From: Aquanectria penicillioides
Lineage: Eukaryota > Ascomycota > Sordariomycetes > Hypocreales > Nectriaceae
NCBI GenBank assembly: GCA_003415625.1
Contig: PYIU01000011.1
Coordinates: 1-64,000 of the forward strand
Length of the DNA: 64,000 nucleotides
Reading direction: 5' to 3'
Shown: one piece after another, positions 26,498 to 39,299 of the stretch
How the letters are laid out: every line of letters starts with the position of its first letter
Numbering within the stretch: the stretch's first letter is position 1
Program-made: the position numbers and the translations under genes
The notes under the pieces: model-generated
What the model was told of the DNA's origin: nothing
What the model saw: only the letters and a program-made list of their open reading frames with translations
Databases searched by the model: none

Positions 26498-28204
26498 CTT
26501 AATTGTAATTATATTAGAATAAAAGGTAAATATACTTCCTTATTTACTATTAGCTCTATAAGTAAAGGGAGCTAAATAGCCTTTATGCTTATATATCTAT
26601 CTATATCCCTTTAGCTGCTTTTAGTCTTAAGGCAGAAGAGAGCCTAGCAGCTTTTACATTTATATATCTACTTATATATCTCTAGCTGCTTTCAGTCCTA
26701 TAAAAAGAGCCTTAGCTAAAATAGAGGTCCTCTTTAGGATATAACCTATAACTATAAGCTTAATATTTATCTGCCTGCAATAGTATAAGCATTAACCCTA
26801 TCCCTTTATTCCCTTATTATTAGCTCTACTATAGATTAGTACCTAAAATAAAACTATAAATATACTAGACTTTTATATATACCTTTCTATTAGTATATTC
26901 CTTCTTAATCTATAGGCACTACCTTTATATTTAAGGCTAATATATATAGAACTATTCTTGCTTTTATCCCTATTTCTATATAGCCAGTAAAGTAGCTAGT
27001 TAAGTTTTACTGCTAAATAATTTAATTTAACTTAAATATTTACTTTTTATAATTCTTTTTAATTTTATTATTATATTTTAATGTTCTTAATATATAGACT
27101 ATATATTATATATAGATTAAATAAAAACCCACCTACCCTAAACTACCCTTATTAATGTAATAGGTAAGTAAGTAACCTAAATATCACACTTACCCTATAG
27201 CAGCGCTACTGCTATAGTAAAAGTTTAAGAAAGACCTATATTTAAAAATAGGCACTTACTATTAAATAGCTTATATAACTACTTAATGACCTTAACTATA
27301 TATATATATTATGTATATTTAATTTAGCTTTCCCTTTTAGATTAAAGGGGATCTATCTTTCCTTTTATTCCTAATATAGGCTAGCTGGCTGAAGCCTTAG
27401 CAAGCCTTCTTTAAATCGGTCCTAATAACCTTTTGTTTTTTATATAACTCCTTAAAGCACTAATATTTTAATATACCTTTAATCTAATACTTATCTTACC
27501 TTTTTAAGTAAAGGGATGCCTTAATAAAATCTAATAAAATATTATACTAAAAGCAATATAGCTTAGTATATTAAGGCACTATTGCTTTTACTTAAGGCTA
27601 TACTAAATATTAAGTATTAATAGATATAGTGGCCGGGCAAAGGTAGTTACTACTATAGATATAGCGGCCGGCCACAAGCTAACCTTAAGGGCCTTATAGG
27701 CTTAAGTCTTAAGGCTATATATCTTTATAAGGGAATCCCTATACTGTAAATAGATAATTGCATTTTATAACTACTATTTAGCTATTCCTTATAAATCCTA
27801 ATTGATTTAAACTAATTTATTATATATATTGCCTACTATAACTGCCCTTATATATACCTATATATTATTTACATTAAGTATATAAAAACAACTTAAAATT
27901 ATTATTAATAGAATATAACTTAACTTTTAATATAACTTAATTACCTTTAATTAATCTTTATAATTAATTAACCTATTATTAAATATAATACTATTTTATT
28001 ATTATCTTATATATTGCTTAAACCTAATGTATTAGATCTATTCTATAAATATAAACCTAATAGTTTACTTATTAAATACTAAACCTAGCTACCCTATAGT
28101 AAGGTTTAGACTAGACTATTACTAGTAGCACTGCTATAAAGTAAGCTAGACTTGCAATATTTACTAGCTATTATAATATAAATCTATAGTAAGTAAAGAA
28201 TTCT
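26498..28204. other. Gene-poor spacer with dispersed and short direct repeats
   Basis: At 26,580-26,715 two units of about 65 bp recur in tandem (ttagctgcttttagtc, ctagctgctttcagtc). At 26,890-27,075 lies the second copy of the 200-bp repeat seen at 10.6 kb. At 27,610-27,675 a short direct repeat (tagatatagtggccggg, then tagatatagcggccggcc) keeps unusual CpG. No readable gene. Confidence 0.6.
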
Positions 28205-28224
28205 ATTGTAAACTATAAAGCTAG

Positions 28225-31200
28225 TGTTATACTGCACTATTAGGCCTATTTTACTTAAGTTATCTTTATGCTAAAAAGCTACTGCCTTCTATCCTTACCT
28301 TAAGTCTCTTACCAATCTAGCCCAGTCTACTAATAATATTAAATCTAATGGTATATAGGGCATAAAGGTCCTATATCCTTGCAGCTATATTATAAATTGC
28401 TTTAGATCTTAACTTATAACACTAGCCTGCTTAACTTTCAATATTATTATACTTGCCTCTATCTACTAACCTAACCTTAAGCCAGCTTCTAGCTTATATT
28501 AAACTACCTTCCTTTAATCCAAGCGAGATACTACTATACCCTAAATTTATTCTATACTAAAAATATTATTTAGGTTAAAGTCTATACTTACTGCTACTAT
28601 TATTTTGCTAAAATAGAGCTATAGTATAAAGCGCTAAAAGCTGGGCTAATTAATAGCTATATCTTATTTTAATAAACCTTAAATGGACATAAAATTAATA
28701 GGTATATTGCCTTATAATACTAAAGATCTTATTAAACGGTTTCCTTTCTAGCTAATGCTATAGGTAAGATATTAATTAATAATAGATATAGATAGCTATA
28801 TAAATTGCTGCCCTTAACTTAAATGGATCTAGCTATACATTTAGCTATAAACCTTTTGGCTTAATAAATTGCTTAAAAGCTAAATAATACAGTATAGGCC
28901 TATAAAGTAATAATAAAACTTAGCTAAGGTAAATAGTATAGTATAAGGCCCCTTAATGCTAGTAAAGCCAATATTATAATTATATAGTTTTTGCTTATTG
29001 GATATTAATGCTAGTAGGTATTATATAAAAGGGGTTAAGTCTATACCTATAATAGTATTAGCTAAATAAAAGACAATATTAAACCTTACTTCCTTTTGAA
29101 ATCTTAAGCTCTTTATATTAAGTTCATTAAGGATTATAATTTAAAATATAATATAAATATATATTAGCTTAGCATTTATTGCTTTAGTATAGCCTAGCCT
29201 TTATAGCTATAGAGTTCAATCGATATAAAGCAACTAAAAGCTAAACTAGTTAAGTGGCCCTTTTTACTTATTGACTTAAATGCAAATAGGTACTTAAAGG
29301 CAGTAAAGGTTATAATATAATAGGCCAATTAAATTATATAGGTTCTAAAATAGAAGTATGCCAAAAAGGTAGCTATATTCCCACTTTTTAGATTAAGAGC
29401 AGACTGGCGGTATAAATACCTAAAAGTAAAAAGGTATGCTAGTACTTACTAAAGCCATCCATTAGGTAATAGCAATTTAATAAAGATAGACCTTTTAGCT
29501 AGCTATAAGGGTATTATATACAATTAAATAGCTACTAACTTAATCCTAAATTACTAAGACCTAATAATATTTAGTAAAGTTAATAAAGCCGGCAAAAAAG
29601 CAATAGTTCTATATATATACCTTCTATTAATCTATTAACCTAAACCCTATATTTAGGTTGCATAAGATCAGCTCTATTTTAGGCAGGAAATGGCCGTCCC
29701 AATTAGGCTGCCCTAAACTAGCTGGATTTTTAAAGACTTAAGTGCAATTATTAATAATAAAGGGTTAGACCTAAACTGCAACCTAGCTCTTAAGCCTATA
29801 TAAGAGTATTATAAGTAAGGGCATTAAATTAATATTACTAGCCTATTTCTTATAAGTCTTTTTAGTAAGGCGCTTAAAAAAGAAGTCCTAAATGTTAGTA
29901 TAATATTTACCTTAAGTGCAGCTATTAATCTTAGCTCTATTAGTAAAGGGTTTATATAGGGCTATAGGGGAATCCTCTATCTTACACTTAACTATATCCT
30001 TTATATTACTAACCTACAGGTAGGGTTCTATACTTAGCTTAATGCTATGCTAATCTATATACTGCTGCTATTATTAAGGCTAGTAAGTAAAGACCTTAAA
30101 TAATAGCGCTTCTTTACTAATTATCTTATAAAGGTAAATAAAAGAGCTATTGCCCCCTTTTTGCCTAATAAACACTTAAAGGAAAGGTAAAGACTATAAG
30201 ATATTAATAAAGAGCTAGGGATTATCTTAAGGAGGAATTAAAACTAAATTAAATAGGGTTTAAGTTATTATAGTTAATGCTTATAAATTACTTTAATCTA
30301 AAGTTATATTAAAATAGAAGGAAGGTAGGGCAAAAGTAAAAAGGCTTTAGGATAAATATAGCAATATACTTAAGGTAAAGTAAAGGCAGTAATAAAGAAG
30401 CTAATATAAAATAAAGGTAAGAATTAAATAACTTAAGGCTAAATAGAGGTAAGGATAGAGAGGTTAGTTAAATAGGATTAAAAACTTAAAATAGAATAGT
30501 GCTAAAAATAAAAAGGTTAGTTAAGCAGCATTAAGGGCTTAAGGTAAAATAGAGATAAAAATAAAGGAATTGGTTAAGTAAGACTAAAGGCTTAAGGCAA
30601 AATAAAGGTAAGGATAAAGAGATTAAATAAATAGAATTAAGGACTTAAGCTAGAATGGTGCTAATAATAGAAAGGAATTAAGTAAGCTTAACTAAAGACT
30701 TAAGATAGAATGGTACTAGCAATAGAAAGGAATTAAGCCAGCTTAATTAAGGACTTAAAATAGAACAATACTAATAATAGAAAGGAATTAAGCTAGCTTA
30801 ATTAAGGACTTAAGATAGAACAATACTAAAAACAGAAAGGAATTAAGCCAGCTTAACTAAAGACTTAAAGCAAAATAGTGTTAAAAGCAGCAGAAAATAA
30901 AATAAGCTAAATAAAGGAGAAGGCAATAAAATTATAGCTTTAAAACTTATTAAAGAGTTTAAAGGCCTAAACTTAAGGCAATTTTAATTCTTAGCCAATA
31001 AGCATAAGGCAAGATATCACTAAAATAACAGTTTTAGTTCTTAAATCCATTAATATAAAGATTAAGGCTGCAGTTATAGACATAAGCTACAATATAAGGA
31101 AATCGCTAAATAGATTCTAATATAAGTTTAAATATTAGTATAGGTATTAAGTGGTTGTTGCAAAATTAAGGCAAAAGGGCAAGCTTTAAAGCTAAAGAGT

Positions 31201-31650
31201 AATATTGCTAAAATAGAGTATTATTAACTATTAAGCTAAGCAAGCCAATCTATTATTTATTAGTAGTTTTTAAGCAATAAAAGCGCATATAGGCAAAACT
31301 TACTGCTTAAAAGCAGCTAAAGAAATTAAGCAATTGCAAATAGCAATTTAGCAGAAGTATAGGGATATTAAAATTAAGTTCTATTAGCGCTAGCTAATAG
31401 AGTAAAAATGCCTGCAGTTCAATTAATAAGGACATCCCTAAAAGAAAGAATAAAAAGGATAAGGGGCAGCAAATAGAGTAGCTAAAGTAAAATAGCTACT
31501 TAATTAAATTAGGGCTTAAGTATTAGTAAGTTAGGGCTGCTATTAATAAGTAGGAATAGAAAGCAATTAATTAAGTGTATAGTAGGGAGATTTATTTATA
31601 GCTAATTAGCAATAGTTTTAAGCAAAAGAAAATATTAGAATTAATATAAT
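28225..31650 (+). pseudogene. Unidentified long coding relic in copy B (left half)
   Basis: Counterpart of the left-half relic in copy A. A plus-strand frame near 29,600-30,230 reads RQEMAVPIRLPQTSWIF, KALKKEVLNVSIIFTLSA and NKELGIILRRN with few stops. A later part near 30,950-31,400 reads EFKGLNLRQF and YHQNNSFSS. The two copies share frame and wording but have different stop positions, as expected if each was mutated after duplication. No family recognised. Confidence 0.5.
30560..30890. repeat. 55-bp tandem array in copy B
   Basis: Units containing aaggacttaaaatagaaca and agaaaggaattaagc recur every 55 bp (reference points 30,698, 30,753, 30,808, 30,863), with two looser units to the left. 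It stands at the same place as the 54-bp/17-bp arrays of copy A, so the arrays diverged in unit length after duplication. Confidence 0.88.
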
Positions 31651-32104
31651 AGAAACTACCTAAAAGAATTAATAGAAAAGCCTTATATTAAAGCAGAATT
31701 AAGTTTAGCCAAAAGGCAAAAGAGAGGTAATACTGCTATTATTAAGTTAATAGCAATAGAATTTAAAATAAGGAATAGCAAATAGAAATAAAATATAGTA
31801 AAGCTATTATTATAGATAAAGGGGGGAATTCTAGATAATAGCAATAGCAATAGACCTTTAAATAAAGACAAGCTTAAATATAAAGAGAAAAATAAAATAA
31901 AGAAGGTATAGGAATTAAGGCAGAAGGCAGTAGTGCAAAAGGAAATAGAAGGGACTTGCCTTAATATTGATTTAATACTTGCAGTCCCTTCCTTCTACCT
32001 TAAAAATGCATAATGCAAAAATTATTTATATGCATTTCTTAGCAATTAGGATTCTCTTTACTATCTAGTAGCTATATTTAGTTAGGAAGCTTATCACTAA
32101 TTTA

Positions 32105-32106
32105 GC

Positions 32107-32143
<37 letters not shown>

Positions 32144-32146
32144 TAT
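32105..32146. repeat. (TA)n microsatellite
   Basis: An alternating TA run of about 18 units following gcattatata. No other feature. Confidence 0.9.
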
Positions 32147-32621
32147 AACTACTTAAAAAATAAATAGTTAATATAGCAATAGCAATAATAATAATAATAA
32201 TAATATTAATACAATACTATATAAAATAATATTAAGCTAAGGCTGCATTAATTGCTAAAGCCTTATATTATTTTTTAGTACTATCTATTTAACTATTTTT
32301 CTATTATTTTACTAAAGTATATTGCATTTAGTCCTATATTTTCCTGCCCTTTGCCTACCTTACAATCCTTTTAGTAGACTTTACTTTATAGTTTAGCTGC
32401 CTTTTATTGCTAAATGGCTATCCTTAAATGTTTATACCCCTCTCTTTAAGACAAGTTCTAGCCTTACTAATCGCTTTTATATAAAATCTAGCAGTAAGCT
32501 ACTATTCTTTCCTTTTAGCCTAATAGTTACTTCTTTACTATTGCTTGCCTAAATGCATTAAGCTTGCTTATAGGCAATACTTATTTCTATCTATTTTAAA
32601 TAATATTTAATATTTAAGCAA

Positions 32622-32690
32622 TTAAATAAGCAAGCAGGCAAGTAAGCAAGCAAGCAAGTAGGCTAGTAGATAGATAGGCAATTAAGCTCC
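32622..32690. repeat. GCAA/GTAG tetranucleotide run
   Basis: A diverged tetramer run (aagcaagcaggcaagtaagc) of about 70 bp. It occupies the place of the 56-bp repeats found in copy A. Confidence 0.85.
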
Positions 32691-32759
32691 TCCTTCCTTT
32701 CTTTAATTAAAAGATTTTATATAGTAACTATCCCTATCCCTTTCTCTCTCTATATTAAA

Positions 32760-35680
32760 TGTCTATTAATGCAATTAGCAATTTAGCACTATAACCTAGC
32801 CTATTAAAGCCAATACTATAAACTGACCTTTTAAAGCTAATATTAGGGACCTCCTTTAGGCTCTATAGCTGCAGTAGGTAAGGCAGTCTATTACCTAATA
32901 TAATATTATTGCTAAGACTATTAACTCTATTGAAAAGAGATAAGATTTTAGTAGTGCCCTAACCAGCACTATTGCCTTAACCTAAAATAACCTCCTTAAT
33001 AATAAGGCATAATTCTAAGACTTTATAAAGTATTTTAATATTTAAATTTGCAGTGGCGCTGCATTAGACCATCTAAAATGCCTAATTTATATAGAAGTTT
33101 CTCTTAAGCTAGATATAATTCTAGCAATTATAGCTGCTAAATATTGGTCTTAAAAATTAAATAAGGTATAGATTAAGCCTCTTTTACTATATTTGCAGTT
33201 AATTTGCAGCTGCCCTTACTCTATATATATATTGGCATATATGGCATATCCTAAGGGCGACTTTATTAACTCCTTTACTATTTAATAATAAGGTATAACG
33301 GCACTCTTTATAGCTATATATAGCTGCATTAACTTAATAATATGCACTTATTGTATTAGTAAGTTTATATTAACCATTACTGCCATTAAGGCATATATAC
33401 TAGAACCGTTCTATTGCTGCATTTCCCTACTAGGCATTATATTTAGGTTCTATATAAACTGCCTATAGGATTGTCTTAATGTATATTTTTAGACTTTTCT
33501 TAAGTTAGTTAAGTCTACTACTACTAATAATACTTTAGCAGTTACTAAACCCCTTATCTAGCATTCTTGCCCTTAAATAATAAATAATATTAAAGATATT
33601 ATTAATAGATAGCAGTTAAGCAAAAGGTCTTAAAGTTAAATAGATAGCATTCTATTATATACATTACTTTAATTTATACTTAAGTGCAATTACTGCCCAT
33701 TTTAGTTTAAGGGTTAAATTCTACTCTATTATATTATAATTATTATATATTTATCTTAATTAAATTGCCTTTTAAAATAACTCTCTAAAGGGACTTAATT
33801 GTATATTAATGGCCTATAAGCTATATTAACTTTTTAATTATAATTATTAAAGGAGACTAAACCTAATAGGCAGCTATAGAGTAGAGTTTTAAGGAATGGA
33901 ATATAATAAGTTTTTTTAGTAGCTACTATATTATAGCGGCTACTACTTTAGCTAATGCTAGTTATATAAACACTATTGCTAAAGGAGTTAAGGAGTTATT
34001 ATCTTTATTAAAGAGAATAGTATTATTGTTCTTAATCTTATTTTATTAAAGTATATATTATATATCTTCTATCCTAAGGCAAGATTATAAGCATTTAGCT
34101 TAAGCATTTTAACCTTAAGCCTTTTAACTTTAAGACTTATAATACTATACCTTTTGACCTTACTTTCTTTAACCTTATACCTTTTAAACTTAAGAGACCC
34201 TATCCTTATTCTTAACCCTATTCCTTTAGAGTATAGCAAGATTCCACTAGCCTATTATTTTATATATCCCTTACCTTAAGATAATATTGCAAGTCTTTAT
34301 TTTATACTATTTTAATCTCCCTCCTTTTAACCTTATGCCTTTTAGGGTTATACTTTTTAACTTTATGCTATTTAGCCTTATTCTATTTAGCTATATACCT
34401 TTTAGCCTTATGCCTTTCTACCTTACCTTTCTCTTACTTTTATACTTACTTTATACTTACCTTTATGCATATTATATAAAAACCTCCTTTTTGCTATAGC
34501 TTTTAAATTTCTCTCTTTCTTCCTTCCTTCCTTTATCCCTTAGCATTATTAGCAAGGCCATTTCAATCTTTATAGTTGCTATTTTATTGCTGCTAGTCCC
34601 TTCCTACTGCAGTCTTTACTTTTGCCTTTCCTTTTACTTATTTAGCCTTACCTCTTTAAACCTCTTTCTTTTGCCCTTTAGTTCTCCTACTGCTATTGCT
34701 ATAAACAACCTAACTATTAAGGAATGCATTTAATAGCTAGTCCTTAAACTTTAGCTTTAAATTGCCTAAAGGATTATTAAGGCGCCTGCTATTATTAGCA
34801 ATAGACTCGCCAATAACCTTAATAACCCCTTTATGCTTAAATTTATATACTATCTATTAATTATCCCTTTTAACCTTTAGCCTACTATTATATAAATTTG
34901 CTTTTAGGCTTTTAGCTAAGACTTCTATAATGCTTATTACTTTAAGCAAGCTAATAATTAAGTTAAGCTTTAGTTTAGCCTAAATATTAATACTTTAGCT
35001 ATCTCTAACCTTTAGATTCTATACTATATTATTGCTAGCATTTAATTACTAAAGCTAGTGCTAATTTACTCTATATAATATATCCTTATAGTTAAGTTAG
35101 GATTTAATTTTAATTTAGTAAAAAGCGCTAACTATAACCTTAATTATAAACCTTACTATTAATATTAATTCTTTTATTTATTACTAGCCTTATTGCTTGA
35201 CCTTAACTTTTTGCCTCTATTAAAACTTACTATCTTTATCTTTAAAGAAGATATTAATTAAGGCCTTTTAGTTCCCTAATCTAGTAGCACTTTTTAATAG
35301 TAGTATAGTAGCAATAGGGAATTCCTTTATAAGCTAATAGGCAATAATAGCAGTATTTTATAGGTATAGTTCCATAATGTTTAATATTAGCGTTTTTATA
35401 ATATAGACTAAATAAATATTCTATTTTAAGTAAATACAATAGCTAATACTAAAGGGGCAACTATTAATATAATAATGCATTTTATAATTACTTAAATTAA
35501 TGCTAAGGTAGCTGCTGCCTTAATGGCATGCTTAGGCACTAGTAATTGAATTTAGCTATTTAATAGCTGCTATAATAAGCAATTATAGATAAGATTTATT
35601 TAAATAATTTAGCACTATTTTTAAGAGGGTATTAGGGCTAATATAATTATAACTATATATAAAGGCTTAAAATATATAGA
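32760..35680 (-). pseudogene. Unidentified coding relic in copy B (right half)
   Basis: Counterpart of the right-half relic in copy A. Minus-strand blocks: N-terminal region at 35,680-34,650; a middle block at about 33,400-33,200 reading YSYKECRYTLLLNSKG and VNKVALRICHIC with almost no stops; and a C-terminal block at 33,040-32,780 (NRVNSLSNNIILGNRLPYLL). The C-x-x-C in RICHIC is lost in copy A (read as RIYYM), an example of TGC/TGT becoming TAC/TAT. Function unknown. Confidence 0.65.
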
Positions 35681-35924
35681 GGATATATATATATACTATA
35701 CCTAAAAGGAATAGTAAGGAGATTGCACTAATAGAAGTTAAATTATTATAGAAAGTAAAGAAATAGTTATAGATTGGTTAAAAAGTGCAAGAGGCTAGCT
35801 TTAAATTGCTATAAATAGGCTGTTCTTATAGTTTTAAACCCTAATATTAATTAAATTAGTACTTTTAGTTATAATTAAATGTGTTTAAGTCTATTTTTAA
35901 CTGCTATAGGCTTAGCGCAAGGCT

Positions 35925-36345
35925 AACGGCAGAGATAGCTTACAGCTGGCCGAACAGCTGGAGATGTCACATCTTAAGGCATATGGCTGCCTTGCTTACC
36001 CTTTAATAAAGAAGGCTCTTTTAGGGACCTAAAACTAGGACCTAAAGACCAATGCCTACTATAAGGTCGGCTATCTAGTTGGGTATAACTCCTGCAGTAT
36101 CTTTAAGATCTAGATCCTAAAATAATAGGGGGTTTAAAGGGTTAGAGATATAACCTTTAACAAGCAGCTATTATACAACCCTAAAGGTTACCCTATTGAC
36201 CTTTTTAGCCGGACTTTAATTCAGCTGCTAGATCACTTAAAAAGTAATGCTAAAGATAAAGATAAGGTCCGCTTTACTATAGTAATTGCCACTACCTAGC
36301 TAGCATTACCCAACTAGCATTATTAAGTCTATTTAAGCACCTATT
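35925..36345 (+). pseudogene. Ty1/copia pol fragment (integrase C-terminus to RT linker)
   Basis: One plus-strand frame reads L-A-E-Q-L-E, then SHLKAYGCLAYPLIKK, then VGYLVGYNSCSIFKI (GYLVGYN at 36,069-36,089), then VRDITFNKQLLYNP and GYPIDLFSRTLIQLL. H-L-K-x-Y-G-C and G-Y-L-V-G-Y are hallmarks of the copia integrase C-terminal part, and the R-D-x-x-F-x-E-type block precedes the reverse transcriptase. The catalytic integrase core and the RT itself are absent: upstream is repeat B, downstream repeat D. It is GC-richer with few stops, so it escaped most RIP, perhaps because it is short and single-copy here. Confidence 0.9.
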
Positions 36346-36359
36346 CTATCTCTTAAGTA

Positions 36360-37420
36360 TTATATAAATATATATCCTTTATGCTTTAGGGGCCCTATTA
36401 TATAGTTATTATAGCGGCGGCTTTAATGCCCTAGCGGAGCTAATGCCAGATTGCATAAATAAGTCTTATCTACTCTTGCTTGCTATAGTAGTAGTCAGTT
36501 AGCTGAATCCACTTATTGGCCTTTAGATAAGTGGCTAAAGCAGCTATTACTTGCATTTTAGCCCAACTAACCGTAAGATGCATAATTATATTAAATTAAG
36601 TCTCCTTTACTGCAGCCTTTTTATCTATTTAGAATAAAATATTAGTTCTATTTATATCCTTAAATCATCCTTACTTAATATTATGGAACTAAATGCAAGC
36701 AATACTGCCATTTTTATTTAAGAGCTTATAAATAAATTTACTATTATTACTGCCTTAAGGCTAAAAGGGGCGGCCTGGCTAAGCTATAAGTAGGCTAAAA
36801 TAAAGTAATTCTTAAAAAACAAATATAGCCTTCTTAAAATAGGGTAGAGAGCTAAAGTTAAGGGGGGATACTAAAGGCATTAAGGCAAAGATGCATTAAT
36901 AATAGGTTTAAAAGAGAAGGCAAAGGCCTTAATTAATATTAAAGTTAATATTAAAACCGGTTTTAATTATAAGGATGCATTTAATAGGGAAGATCGGCTT
37001 TAGATTAGACATTTAATCCTTAATAATAATATAGTATAGGATTTAAAGGTTAAAAACAGCTAAAGTATTAATATTTAGGCTAAACTAAAACTTAATTAAA
37101 TTAGCAGTATAGTTAGGGTTATAGGTATTATAATAGTCTTAGCCTAGGGCCTAAAGGCAGATTTATTGGATAGTTTAATTGTTTTAAATAAGTTGCATAT
37201 AGTGGGCAAAGGAAGGCATAAGAGGATAAGTGATATTGTTAATAGGGCAGTCTCTAATAATAGCAGGCTGCTCTATAGCTATTTCCGCAATACTTAATTA
37301 AATCTTAGCTAATAAGCAGTAGATATAATCTTTAACTATAAGCTTATTTATAGCAATAATAGCAGTAGGAATACTAAATTGAGAGAGGAAAAGAAGGGAG
37401 AAAAAGAAGAAAAAGGGAAA
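36360..37420 (+). pseudogene. Inverted partial copy (D) of the A/B right-half relic
   Basis: Plus-strand match to the reverse complement of the N-terminal end of the right-half relics in A, B and C. It begins with ccctattatatagttattat and continues as GGFNALAELMPDC, LRLKGAAWLSYK, NYKDAFNREDRL, LKVKNSQSINI and VIGIIIVLAQGLKADLL. Reference codons at 36,416 and 37,046 share a frame. It is the least mutated copy, with long stop-free stretches, and so the best starting point for naming the family. It stops near 37,420 in a purine-rich tail, before the rest of the protein. Confidence 0.75.
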
Positions 37421-37779
37421 AGGTAAAGTTAAAAAATGCAGCAAGGATAGTAGCGGTAAGGTTAAATAGTACTACTAATAATAATAAAGAGAGAAGAAAA
37501 AGAAAGGAAGGGAAGGTTATAAAAAAGGGAGGGCTTTTATAGCTATAAGGAAAGTGTAGGTATAAATTTAAGCATAAAGGTAAGTATAAGATTAAGTCTA
37601 AAGGTAAATTGAAAGTAAGTTAAAAGTAAGTATAAAAGTAAGTAAAGGGTAAGGTTAAGGCATGCATTCTATAACTATAGCCATTAAAGAGACTAACACT
37701 AAATTACTAATATATAAATAACTCCTTACCTAGCCTAATAATAATAAAAGATCTATATTAATATAAAACCTAATATATA

Positions 37780-39080
37780 AGCCTTTTTACTGCACTATAA
37801 TATTAAATACTTTAATATTAAGGTAGCTAACTATATTAAGCCCTTTAATACTATATGCCTCTATACTAAAGTAATAAATAATAATAATAAAGATTATAAT
37901 AATTAATTACCTTAAGCCCTTTAATACTATATACCTTAATATTAAAGTAATTAATAACAATAATAAAGATTATAATAATTAACTACTTTAAGCCCTTTAA
38001 TATTGCATACCTTAATATTAAAGTAATTAATAATAATAATAAAGATTATAATAATTGACTACCTTAAGCCCTTTAATACTATATACCTTAATATTAAAGT
38101 AATTAATAATAATAATAAAAATTATAGTAATTAACTACCTTAAGCCCTTTAATACTATATACCTTAATATTAAAGTAATTAATAATAATAATAAAAATTA
38201 TAATAATTAATAATAATAATAAAGATTATAGTAACTAATTACCTTAAGCCCTTTAATACTATATACCTCTATATTAAAGTAATTAGCAATATATACCCTA
38301 ATATTAAAGTGACTAATAATAATAATAAAAATTATAGTAATTAATTACTTTAAGCCCTTTAATACTATATACCTTAATATTAAAATAATTAATAATAATA
38401 ATAAAGATTATAGTAATTAATAATAATAATAAAAATTATAATAACTAACTACCTTAAGCCTTTTAATATTGCATACTTTAATATTAAAGTAATTAATAAT
38501 AACAATAAAGATTATAGTAATTAATTACCTTAAGCCCTTTAATACTATATACCTTTACATTAAAGTAACTAACAATACACACCCTAATATTAAAGTAATT
38601 AATAACAATAATATAAATTATAATAATTAACTACCTTAAGCCCTTTAATATTATATACCTTAATATTAAAGTAACTAATAATATATACCTTTATATTAAA
38701 GTAACTAATAATAATAATAAAGATTATAGTAATTAATTACCTTAAGCCCTTTAATACTATATACCTTTATATTAAAGTAATTAATAATATATACTTTAAT
38801 ATTAAAGTAATTAATAATAATAATAAAGATTATAGTAATTAACTACCTTAAGCCCTTTAATACTATATACCTTAACATTAAAGTAATTAATAATATATAC
38901 CTTTATATTAAAGTAATTAATAATAATAATAAAGATTATAATAATTAATTACCTTAAGCCCTTTAATATTATATACCTTAATATTAAAGTAATTAATAAT
39001 AATAATAAAGATTATAGTAATTAACTACCTTAAGCCCTTTAATACTATATACCTTTATATTAAAGTAATTAGTAATACTA
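37780..39080. repeat. 76-bp satellite with a 30-bp inserted sub-repeat
   Basis: The word ttaagccctttaata recurs at about 37,836, 37,912, 37,988, 38,064, 38,140, 38,244, 38,350 and on to 39,030, 14 units in all. Spacing is exactly 76 bp, or 104-106 bp where an extra 28-30-bp block (atataccttaatattaaagt type) is present. Neither 76 nor 106 is a multiple of three; not coding. Units contain AAT runs and differ mostly by transitions. Confidence 0.93.
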
Positions 39081-39299
39081 ATAATTCCTTCTTTAAGATT
39101 TTTATTTTACCTTTAATATTACTTTTACCTTACTTTTAACATTACTTTTATATTTTTGCCTTTTGCCTTATAACTATAAAAACTTTCCCTTCCCTCTCCT
39201 TACAATTTCTGCCTTTCTCTCTCTCTTTCTCTTTTAGCCTTATTAATATTAGCACTATAATTTAACCTTTTACCCCTACCTTCTTTATATTATTACCTT

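Larger units (their letters stand above)
28205..35875. repeat. Large duplicated element, copy B
   Basis: Direct copy of 17,605-24,855 (see copy A), about 385 bp longer by indels. Both coding relics, their convergent arrangement and a tandem array in the middle are retained. Homology fades after about 35,870, where a copia fragment begins. Confidence 0.9.

Noticed and set aside
31683..31871. 62-codon minus-strand open frame
   Set aside because: Lies antisense to the copy B left-half relic in A/T-rich sequence; not conserved in copy A.
34287..34499. 70-codon plus-strand open frame
   Set aside because: Pyrimidine-rich flank of the minus-strand right-half relic; low complexity.
36360..37420. 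Copy D as the gag or RT continuation of the copia fragment
   Set aside because: The same sequence occurs in A, B and C without copia, so it belongs to the A/B element.
37780..39080. CRISPR-like array
   Set aside because: Units are contiguous 76/106-bp satellite without distinct spacers, in a eukaryotic subtelomere.
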